DNA of 5,618 bases, taken from positions 1 through 5,618 of the forward strand of contig JAQGPB010000317.1 of the NCBI GenBank assembly GCA_028293265.1, in the 5' to 3' direction. Under the pieces are notes generated by a model. It had not been told where the DNA came from. It did no database searches and worked only from the letters and a program-made list of their open reading frames with translations. Origin of the DNA: Pedosphaera sp. (GTDB lineage Bacteria > Verrucomicrobiota > Verrucomicrobiae > Limisphaerales > Pedosphaeraceae). Shown here piece by piece: positions 1-5,618 of the stretch (position 1 is its first letter; every line of letters starts with the position of its first letter). Position numbers and translations under genes: made by a program.

Positions 1-35
1 CCATATTTATGGTCAGCATTATAAAAATCATTTCC

Positions 36-65
36 CATCTGCGTTCATCTGCGTCCATCTGCGGT
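36..65. repeat. Three tandem copies of a CATCTGCGTY decamer
   Basis: Three head-to-tail 10-bp units are visible: CATCTGCGTT, CATCTGCGTC and CATCTGCGGT. The first eight bases of the unit are identical in units one and two, and the third differs from them only near its end. A single further ATCTGCG lies at 131-137. The unit is not palindromic and no spacer separates the copies, so it is not a CRISPR. From memory, similar ATCTGCGT strings recur in intergenic DNA of Verrucomicrobia, Planctomycetes and other environmental genomes. I cannot test that here. Confidence 0.75.
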
Positions 66-254
66 TTAACTGCATGGTTCCCGCCCAGCATTCCCTGCCC
101 GGAACCGAACGGCGCGGAGTTTCTCACCAAATCTGCGCGCAAGTCCTTTCCTGTTCCACCCTCAACCATTCGCGTACCCGCCTTTTTCCACCTTATTCCG
201 CCTTTTCCCGCAAAAATAAAAAATCTTTTTGTGCGACGATCTGAAAAGGGAGCG

Positions 255-273
255 CAATCACGAACTGTGATTG
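255..273. repeat. Perfect inverted repeat CAATCAC-N5-GTGATTG
   Basis: The two 7-bp arms (255-261 and 267-273) are perfect reverse complements separated by GAACT. The 19-bp dyad lies about 165 bp upstream of the hydrolase start. It could be an operator for a dimeric regulator or a small RNA hairpin. There is no T-run after it on either strand, so it is not a terminator. The symmetry is seen directly; any function is inferred. Confidence 0.45.
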
Positions 274-324
274 AAGTGAATCTTGGACGGGGCCTGCAAC
301 AAGGACCTCCAAATCCACCAAACG

Positions 325-361
325 CGCCCGCCGCGTTCACCCTCTCCTGGGGGTGCGGGCG
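325..361 (+). other. GC-rich hairpin upstream of the hydrolase
   Basis: An outer stem pairs CGCCCG at 325-330 with CGGGCG at 356-361. An inner stem pairs CACCC at 338-342 with GGGTG at 351-355. A seven-base bulge lies on the left side and the loop is eight bases. No U-tract follows, so it is a poor terminator candidate. It ends 75 bp before the hydrolase ATG and would lie in the leader if transcription starts further upstream. Confidence 0.35.
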
Positions 362-402
362 GACGTTCCTCAAATTTGCGTCTCAACGAATGAAAACTGG
401 CT

Positions 403-430
403 TTGGATTTTCAAAAATCTTTGCGATAAT
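403..430 (+). promoter_or_regulatory. Candidate sigma70-type extended -10 promoter
   Basis: GATAAT at 425-430 matches TATAAT at five of six positions and is preceded directly by TGC (422-424), an extended -10 TGN motif. A poor -35 (TTGGAT, 403-408) sits 16 bp upstream. The hexamer ends only six bases before the hydrolase ATG at 437, so the predicted transcript would start at or within a base or two of the start codon. This fits a leaderless mRNA, in keeping with the absence of a Shine-Dalgarno sequence. It is a motif match only. Confidence 0.35.
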
Positions 431-436
431 CGCTCC

Positions 437-2953
437 ATGAACCTTCGCCGAATCATCTTTCTCGCCGCAATGGCTTGCTCCCTTCCGATTTTTGCCGCAG
501 ACAACGTGACCGTCATCGAACGCCCGGACGTTTCCCAGACGAACCACTTTTACCCCGGCAATCGTCAGCCGCTCGAACCGAGCCGCTTCATCGCGCTCCC
601 CATCGGCAGCGTATTGCCCAAAGGCTGGCTCCTGGAATTTCTCCACCGCCAGCAAAACGGCCTTTGCGGCAATCTCGGCGAAATCAGCGCCTGGCTCCAA
701 AAAGATGACAACGCCTGGTTGAGCAAGGACGGCAAGGGCAAATACGGCTGGGAAGAACTGCCCTACTGGCTCAAGGGCTACATCCAGCTCGCCTACATTC
801 TCAACGACCCAAAAATGATCGCCGAAAGCCAGACGTGGATTGACGGCGCTCTCAACAGCCAGCGTCCCGATGGCGATTTCGGCCCCGACCAGAAGTTCGA
901 TGACGACGGTTCGCGCGATTACTGGGCGAACATGCTCATGCTGTTCTGCCTGCAAACCTATTACGAACATTCGCACGATGCGCGCGTCGTGGACCTGATG
1001 ACAAAATATTTCAACTACCAGTTGGGCGTGCCGGACCAAAAATTTCTCACCCACTACTGGCAGAAAATGCGCGGCGGCGACAATCTCTACAGCGTTTACT
1101 GGCTCTACAACCTGACCGGCGATCCCATGCTGCTGCAACTCGCCGAAAAAATTCATCGCTGCACCGCGAACTGGGAATTGAAGGACAGCCTGCCCGACTG
1201 GCACAACGTCAACATCGCGGAATGCTTTCGCGAGCCCGCCACGCATTTTCTCCAGTCGCACGATGCCGCCGAACTTCAGGCGAGTTACGCCGATTTCAAC
1301 GAAGTCCGGAAACGTTACGGCCAGGTGCCCGGCGGCATGTTCGGCGGCGACGAAAATTGCCGTCCCGGCTACTCCGATCCCCATCAAGCCGTCGAAACCT
1401 GCGGCATGGTCGAGCAGATGCTGTCCGACGAATTGCTCGTCCAAATCAGTGGCGACCCATTCTGGGCCGACCAATGCGAGGACGTCGCCTTCAACACCTA
1501 TCCCGCCGCGGTGCTGCCGGATTTCCGCGCCCTCCGCTATCTCACCGCGCCCAACATGGTCGTCAGCGATTCCAAGAATCACGCGCCCGGCCTGCAAAAC
1601 GCAGGCCCGTTCCTGATGATGAATCCCTTCAGCTCGCGTTGTTGCCAGCACAATCATTCCATGGGCTGGCCCTATTTCACCAAGCACCTCTGGCTCGCCA
1701 CGCCGGACGACGGCCTGTGCGCTGATGTTTTCGCCGCCAACGAAGTCACCGCCCGCGTTGGCCAGGGCGTTAACGTGCGCATCACTGAGGAAACCAAATA
1801 TCCGTTTGAGGAAAAAATCCAGTTTGCCGTTCAGCCGGAAGCAGCCGTGAAATTTCCCTTGTATCTGCGCATTCCCGCCTGGTGCAAATCCGCCCGCGTT
1901 TCCGTCAATGGCCGCCGCGCCGCTGCCAAAATCTCCGCCGGAAAATTCGTCCGCATCGAGCGTGAATGGAAATCGCACGACAAAGTCACGCTGGATTTGC
2001 CGATGGAAGTCAGCGTCCGCACCTGGTCCGCGAATCATGACAGCGTGAGCGTGAACTATGGTCCGCTGACTTTCTCCCTGAAAATCGGCGAACGCTACGA
2101 ACGCCGGGAAAGTTCCGCGACCGCCATCGGCGATTCCTCTTGGCAGAAAACCGCCGATCCCTCCAAATGGCCATCCTTTGAAATTTACCCCACGACGCCG
2201 TGGAATTACGGCCTGGTTTTGAACAGCGCACAACCGGAGAAATCTTTCGAGGTGAAAAAACTCGCCTGGCCCAAGGATGATTTTCCCTTCACGCCGGAAA
2301 GTTGCCCCATCCAGATTGTTGCGAAAGCCAGAGAAATCCCGGAATGGACCATTGACCGTTACGGCTTGAGCGGAGCCTTGCAGGACAGCCCCGCCGCCGG
2401 CAAACAACCGGTGCGGGAAATTACCCTCATCCCAATGGGTGCGGCGCGGTTGCGCATCTCGTCATTTCCCACCGTAAGCGAAGCGGTTACCGCCCACCAA
2501 TGGCACGCCGCATCGTTGCCCGGAACCGGAAAACCAATTTACCACGCCAGCGCCTCTCATTGTTTTTCCGGCGACACCCTCGACGCCCTGAGCGACGGCC
2601 TTGAACCGCAAAATTCATCCGACCACGACATTCCGCGCTTCACCTGGTGGGACCATCGCGGCACCGCAGAATGGGTGCAATACGATTTTCCCGCGCCCAA
2701 GAAAATTTCCAGCACCTCCGTTTATTGGTTCGACGACACCGGCGCCGGCCAATGCCGCGTGCCAAAATCATGGCGCTTGCTCTACAAAATCGGAAACTTT
2801 TGGCTGCCAGTCCCCATGACCACCGACTTTCCCGTAAAAAAGGATGCCTGGAACCGCATCGAATTCCCTTCCATTGAAGCCAAGAGCTTAAAAATTGAAG
2901 TCCAGCTCCAGCCCGAATTCTCCAGCGGCATCCTCGAATGGCAAACAAAATGA
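437..2953 (+). CDS. Secreted GH127-like (DUF1680) glycoside hydrolase, putative beta-L-arabinofuranosidase
   Basis: This 838-residue protein belongs to the DUF1680/GH127 group, whose characterised members remove beta-L-arabinofuranosyl residues from plant glycans. Residues 1-20 form a Sec-type signal peptide (Arg4-Arg5, hydrophobic core, likely cut after IFA20), so it is exported. Residues about 45-430 are the helical barrel, with early family motifs GWEELPYW (105-112) and DGDFGP (145-150). Active-site residues are visible: Glu306 in GGDE, Glu320-Thr-Cys322, and Cys402-Cys403 in CCQHN. By alignment with B. longum HypBA1, Cys402 would be the nucleophile, Glu306 the acid/base, and Glu320, Cys322, Cys402 and Cys403 the zinc ligands. 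Beta domains follow (about 430-680; LYLRIPAW, NYGPL). A C-terminal discoidin-like domain (about 690-838; ends GILEW) probably binds glycan or packs on the enzyme. ATG 437 is chosen over an in-frame GTG at 353 because it opens the signal peptide. No Shine-Dalgarno is seen. Exact substrate is uncertain; other GH127-related activities are possible. Confidence 0.9.
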   Translation: MNLRRIIFLAAMACSLPIFAADNVTVIERPDVSQTNHFYPGNRQPLEPSRFIALPIGSVLPKGWLLEFLHRQQNGLCGNLGEISAWLQKDDNAWLSKDGKGKYGWEELPYWLKGYIQLAYILNDPKMIAESQTWIDGALNSQRPDGDFGPDQKFDDDGSRDYWANMLMLFCLQTYYEHSHDARVVDLMTKYFNYQLGVPDQKFLTHYWQKMRGGDNLYSVYWLYNLTGDPMLLQLAEKIHRCTANWELKDSLPDWHNVNIAECFREPATHFLQSHDAAELQASYADFNEVRKRYGQVPGGMFGGDENCRPGYSDPHQAVETCGMVEQMLSDELLVQISGDPFWADQCEDVAFNTYPAAVLPDFRALRYLTAPNMVVSDSKNHAPGLQNAGPFLMMNPFSSRCCQHNHSMGWPYFTKHLWLATPDDGLCADVFAANEVTARVGQGVNVRITEETKYPFEEKIQFAVQPEAAVKFPLYLRIPAWCKSARVSVNGRRAAAKISAGKFVRIEREWKSHDKVTLDLPMEVSVRTWSANHDSVSVNYGPLTFSLKIGERYERRESSATAIGDSSWQKTADPSKWPSFEIYPTTPWNYGLVLNSAQPEKSFEVKKLAWPKDDFPFTPESCPIQIVAKAREIPEWTIDRYGLSGALQDSPAAGKQPVREITLIPMGAARLRISSFPTVSEAVTAHQWHAASLPGTGKPIYHASASHCFSGDTLDALSDGLEPQNSSDHDIPRFTWWDHRGTAEWVQYDFPAPKKISSTSVYWFDDTGAGQCRVPKSWRLLYKIGNFWLPVPMTTDFPVKKDAWNRIEFPSIEAKSLKIEVQLQPEFSSGILEWQTK

Positions 2954-2962
2954 AACCACTGC

Positions 2963-2982
2963 TGACTTTTCAAACAAAGTCA
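2963..2982. terminator. Weak hairpin between convergent genes, possible bidirectional terminator
   Basis: TGACTTT (2963-2969) and AAAGTCA (2976-2982) form a perfect 7-bp stem with a 6-base loop. The hairpin sits inside the 50-bp gap between the hydrolase stop and the stop of the opposing signalling gene, where a shared terminator is expected. The stem is AT-rich and no clear T-run follows on either strand, so termination strength would be low. Position is the main argument. Confidence 0.3.
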
Positions 2983-3003
2983 CAAGAAAGTTTAAGTCGG
3001 CGT

Positions 3004-4191
3004 TTAATTGGTGGCAGCTTTGGCAAGACGGCCGCGGAGGACATAAATGAGGGCTTTGACGGCGAGTTCCATGAAGAGAAACGGCTTGGCAATAAGGTCG
3101 TTGCCGCCGCTCATGGTGGAGTTGGCGCGGCTTTCAAAATCGTTGAGGCCAGTGACGAAGACAACCGGGGTATTCTTGTTGCGATGCAAGGCACGCAGCT
3201 TGGTGCAGAGTTCAAAGCCGTTCATGCCCGGCATGTCCACATCGAGAAAAACGAGGTCGTAAAAGTTTTCACCGAGCATGCCGAGGGCGATTTCCGGGTT
3301 CTCAACGGCGACGGACGGGAGCTTGGCTTTTTCCAAGGCGTAGGTGACGGCGCGGCGCGAGATGGCTTCGTCATCCACGACGAGGATGTTGACCTTGGAT
3401 TGCAATTGGGTGTCGTGAGCGCCGGGTTTGGCGGCCTCCGCAAACAGCACGCCCAGGAAATCAATCGCAGAGGCGATGGTGCGGAGGGTGGAGGCATTGA
3501 GGCTCTTGGGCTTGTCGCAAAGTTCCTTGAGCAGCGCTTCCAGGGCATCGGCCATCTGCGCGATGTCCAGCACGCCGGCGGCACCGGCACTGCCCGTGAG
3601 GGCACGTATGCCCTGATATAATCCATTCAAAAATTTGGCGCGCTCAATTTCATTGGCACTCTTGGCCACCGCTTGCAAATGCGAGCGGCTGGCGGCGAGA
3701 ATGGCGGGCAGGCTGGCAAGAAAGTCATGGCGCAACCCAGATTGAAAAACGACATCGGTGTCAGATTCCGCTGCCGGGACGGGATCGGCACCCGCGGGAA
3801 CCGCCTCCGGGGTGTTGGCTGGCTTCGGCTGAACCAGGCCGCGCACAACCTCGATGATCTGCTTGGGCGTGCAACTGGCCTTGGAAAGGCATTTGGTCGC
3901 GCCTTCTTTCCAGGCTTGCTGCACCATGTTGCTGAGGTAGGTGTTGGAAAAGACGATGACCGGAAGCTGTTTCAATGCTGCTTGACCGCGAATCTGCTTC
4001 AGCAAATCGAGGCCGCTCATTTTGGGGAGCATCAGGTCCAAAATCACCACATCCGGTTGAAAAGAATTGATCAGTTCAAATCCGGTTTCACCATCGGCAG
4101 CGGTCTCGACCTGAAAGTGTTCGACGGAAAATTTGTTCCGATAAATGTTGGCGAGGAGCTGATCGTCTTCGATGAGAAGGATTTTCTTCAT
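3004..4191 (-). CDS. REC - HPt-like - REC response regulator without output domain
   Basis: This 395-residue cytoplasmic signalling protein has three modules. REC1 (about 3-120) has acidic residues Glu8/Asp9/Asp10, phosphoacceptor Asp52 in ILDLMLP, Ser82 and Lys104, the last followed by Ala instead of the usual Pro. A Pro/Ala-rich linker (about 121-145) leads to an HPt-like helical region (about 150-255). Its core, RALTGSAGAAG, matches the HPt HxLKGSA pattern, but Arg196 replaces the phospho-His and Thr199 the Lys. REC2 (about 266-390) is canonical: Asp273/Asp274, Asp317 in FLDVDMPGMNG, Thr347 and Lys369-Pro. There is no DNA-binding, GGDEF or other effector domain, so I infer it acts by phosphorylation-dependent protein contacts or as a phosphate sink. 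ATG 4191 gives the standard REC opening MKKILLIEDD; the frame extends upstream to 4395 but only antisense-like sequence is added. It follows the kinase gene by 2 bp with only a weak GGAC upstream, so translation is probably coupled and both genes form one operon. Confidence 0.88.
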   Translation of the reverse strand: MKKILLIEDDQLLANIYRNKFSVEHFQVETAADGETGFELINSFQPDVVILDLMLPKMSGLDLLKQIRGQAALKQLPVIVFSNTYLSNMVQQAWKEGATKCLSKASCTPKQIIEVVRGLVQPKPANTPEAVPAGADPVPAAESDTDVVFQSGLRHDFLASLPAILAASRSHLQAVAKSANEIERAKFLNGLYQGIRALTGSAGAAGVLDIAQMADALEALLKELCDKPKSLNASTLRTIASAIDFLGVLFAEAAKPGAHDTQLQSKVNILVVDDEAISRRAVTYALEKAKLPSVAVENPEIALGMLGENFYDLVFLDVDMPGMNGFELCTKLRALHRNKNTPVVFVTGLNDFESRANSTMSGGNDLIAKPFLFMELAVKALIYVLRGRLAKAATN

Positions 4192-4193
4192 GT

Positions 4194-5618
4194 TTACGTC
4201 CGGGCAAGCTGGGCGGGAGCGGTCGCGGATTTGAGATAGTCGGTAAGAAAGGTATTGATGCGTTCGAATTCGCGCCGGGCGTCGTCGGCAAGCTGGGGAG
4301 CATTCGGCTGCAGGCCTTCGAACCCCTGGCGTTCGAGCTCGCGGAGGATGGGCGTGATGCCGGTCATGCCGCAGGTCGAACTGGCGCCGGCGCAACTGTG
4401 GGCGAGGCGCTTGACTTCATCCCCGCCGCGCGCAGCCACGGCGGCGATGAGCTGGGCGATTTGCTTGGCGGTTTGTTGCAGGTAAAGTTCGACCAGCTCG
4501 CGGAGGTTTTCCATGTCGCCATTGGCGAAATCCAGCAGGCGTTCCATGTCAACGCACGGCGACTCCGCCGCCGGTGCGGGCGTGCTGGCCAACGGGAGGT
4601 CCTGGGGAGAGTCTCCATTGGCTTCTGCCGGTTCACTGTTTACACGCGAACCCCAGCGTTCAATCACCAGGCGAATGTCGTCGGGCCGGACGGGTTTGGC
4701 GACATAATCATCCATGCCGGAGGCAATGCATTTTTCACGGTCGCCCTGCATGGCGTTGGCCGTCATGGCAACGATCGCGATTTGAGATTTGAAATGGCCG
4801 GGCTGCGCGGGATTTTTTTGGCGCTCGCGAATCTGGCGCGTGGCTTCCAGTCCATCCATCTCCGGCATCTGCACATCCATGAACACGAGGTCGTACGGTT
4901 GCCGTTCGAAGGCCGCAAGGCATTCCAGCCCGTTGTTGGCGACATCGGCCTTGTAACCCATTTGTTGGAGCAGCCGCAGGGCGACTTTTTGGTTGATGAG
5001 ATTGTCGTCGCAGAGCAGCACGCGCAAAGGGAGCCGGCTGGCAAGCGAAGGATCAAGCTTGGAGGTGACGGATTTGCGCGCCGCGGGCTTGGCGCCGGAA
5101 ACAACCCGCACCAAAACTTCCTGCAATTGCACGGGCTTGATCGGCTTGGTCAGGCAACTGGCGAAAGCGACGCTGGCGAAAGCCGGATTATCGGCGCGAA
5201 TGCCCATCGAGGTCAGCAGCACCAGTGGCATCATCAGCGCGCCGGGCAATTGCCGGATTTCCTTCGCGAGCATCAGGCCGTCCATGTCGGGCATCTGCAT
5301 GTCGAGAATGGCCAAGTCAAAGGCTTCGCCCCTGTTCAACCATTCCAAAGCCTGAACGCCGCTGTGTGCCGAGCGTGGAATCATGCCCCATTTGGTCGCC
5401 TGCAACGTGAGAATGCGGCGGTTGGTGGGATTGTCATCCACAATCAACAAACGCAAATCGGCCAGTTGCGGCTGGGGACCATGCAGCGAAGCGCGGGGTG
5501 TCGCCGAACTCGGTTGGAAAGGCAGCACAAAATGGAACGTGGAACCTTTTTGCGGCACGCTTTCGACCCACATGCGGCCGCCCATGAGCTCAACCAGGCG
5601 TTTGCTGATGGCCAGTCC
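4194..5618 (-). CDS. Hybrid sensor histidine kinase, C-terminal part (HATPase end - REC - REC - HPt), truncated by window edge
   Basis: The 5' end lies beyond the right edge; 474 residues are visible (numbered from the edge). Residues 1-33 are the end of the HATPase domain, starting at its last G-box segment (GLAISKRLVELMGG) and ending in GSTFHFVLPF. REC1 (about 56-172) has Asp61/Asp62, phosphoacceptor Asp106 in LDMQMPDMDG, Thr136 and Lys158-Pro. REC2 (about 198-320) has Asp204/Asp205, Asp248 in MDVQMPEMDG, Thr286 and Lys308-Pro. After a Pro/Ala/Ser-rich linker, an HPt domain (about 350-462) carries His407 in AHSCAGAS, with Ala where the usual Lys follows. This is the BarA/EvgS-type order: phosphate would go from the kinase His to a REC Asp, to His407, then to a separate receiver. 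The likely recipient is the REC protein encoded 2 bp downstream. Sensor, HAMP/PAS and DHp regions are outside the window, so the stimulus is unknown. The first REC is less standard and may be regulatory; that is inference. Confidence 0.93.
   Translation of the reverse strand, partial: GLAISKRLVELMGGRMWVESVPQKGSTFHFVLPFQPSSATPRASLHGPQPQLADLRLLIVDDNPTNRRILTLQATKWGMIPRSAHSGVQALEWLNRGEAFDLAILDMQMPDMDGLMLAKEIRQLPGALMMPLVLLTSMGIRADNPAFASVAFASCLTKPIKPVQLQEVLVRVVSGAKPAARKSVTSKLDPSLASRLPLRVLLCDDNLINQKVALRLLQQMGYKADVANNGLECLAAFERQPYDLVFMDVQMPEMDGLEATRQIRERQKNPAQPGHFKSQIAIVAMTANAMQGDREKCIASGMDDYVAKPVRPDDIRLVIERWGSRVNSEPAEANGDSPQDLPLASTPAPAAESPCVDMERLLDFANGDMENLRELVELYLQQTAKQIAQLIAAVAARGGDEVKRLAHSCAGASSTCGMTGITPILRELERQGFEGLQPNAPQLADDARREFERINTFLTDYLKSATAPAQLART

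Larger units (their letters stand above)
1..436. other. Non-coding region upstream of the glycoside hydrolase gene
   Basis: No credible gene is seen here. An open frame from 9 to 440 exists but reads through a tandem repeat, is rich in Pro/Ser/Arg with no recognisable domain, and runs into the hydrolase start. The stretch contains a three-copy decamer repeat near the left edge, an AT-rich patch around 211-230, a perfect 7-bp inverted repeat at 255-273, a GC-rich hairpin at 325-361, and a promoter-like element just before the hydrolase ATG. No rho-independent terminator of an upstream gene is obvious, and the gene to the left lies outside the window. Confidence 0.7.

Noticed and set aside
36..65. 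CRISPR array
   Set aside because: The 10-bp units are directly adjacent with no spacers, and no cas gene is present.
325..361. Rho-independent terminator of an upstream gene
   Set aside because: The hairpin is GC-rich but no T-run follows it on the plus strand, and no upstream gene end is visible nearby.
353..436. N-terminal extension of the hydrolase from GTG at 353
   Set aside because: The added 28 residues would bury the signal peptide that begins at the ATG at 437, and the region contains the promoter-like element.
9..440. 143-residue plus-strand open frame in the left flank
   Set aside because: It reads through the decamer repeat, has no domain, a Pro/Arg-rich composition, and overlaps the hydrolase start in another frame.
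383..2407. 674-residue minus-strand open frame as a gene
   Set aside because: It lies codon-on-codon against the hydrolase, whose GH127 motifs and signal peptide are clear. Its translation is low-complexity (Gly/Ala/Val/Phe-rich) with no domain I recognise, and codon bias explains the lack of stops.
2938..3621. 227-residue plus-strand open frame following the hydrolase stop
   Set aside because: It is the in-register antisense of the REC2 and HPt-like coding region on the minus strand, which has unmistakable receiver motifs.
4192..4395. 68-residue upstream extension of the REC-HPt-REC protein
   Set aside because: The extra sequence is Arg/Pro-rich out-of-frame translation of the kinase HPt region. 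MKKILLIEDD at 4191 is a standard REC start.
437..5618. The signalling pair as a dedicated regulator of the hydrolase
   Set aside because: The genes are convergent, share no promoter region, and nothing in the sequence links them; adjacency alone is not evidence.

Overview
The window holds two unrelated gene blocks facing each other. On the + strand there is one complete secreted glycoside hydrolase gene (437-2953). On the - strand there is a two-gene signalling block: the 3' end of a hybrid histidine kinase gene that enters from the right edge (4194-5618), followed after 2 bp by a complete receiver-domain protein gene (3004-4191). Positions 1-436 are non-coding, and a 50-bp gap (2954-3003) separates the two convergent blocks. 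No tRNA, rRNA, IS element, integrase or CRISPR array is visible.

The DNA is GC-rich, with codons ending mostly in G or C and avoiding TTA, CTA and TCA. A secreted DUF1680/GH127 enzyme with a C-terminal discoidin-like domain, next to a BarA-type multidomain kinase and a short CATCTGCGTY tandem repeat, suggests a polysaccharide-degrading Gram-negative bacterium. Verrucomicrobiota (Pedosphaera/Limisphaera-like) is my best guess, with Planctomycetota or similar as alternatives. This is inference from gene style, not a phylogenetic result.

The hydrolase keeps the GH127 metal/thiolate active site (Glu306, Glu320-x-Cys322, Cys402-Cys403). It probably acts in the periplasm or outside the cell on beta-L-arabinofuranosyl or related sugars of plant or algal glycans. 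Its start codon lies directly behind an extended -10-like element with no Shine-Dalgarno sequence, so a leaderless transcript is possible.

The signalling pair looks like a complete phosphorelay wiring. The kinase fragment has the end of its ATPase domain, then REC, REC and an HPt domain with an intact His. The following protein is REC - HPt-like - REC with no DNA-binding or enzymatic output. Both of its RECs have the phosphoacceptor Asp, but its HPt-like domain has Arg where the phospho-His should be. I infer that the kinase HPt passes phosphate to the RECs of the small protein, which would signal through protein contacts. Nothing in the window ties this relay to control of the hydrolase.

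I see no clear undescribed system. The points most worth a second look are the His-to-Arg HPt in an output-less relay protein, the possible leaderless start, and the decamer repeat in the left flank.
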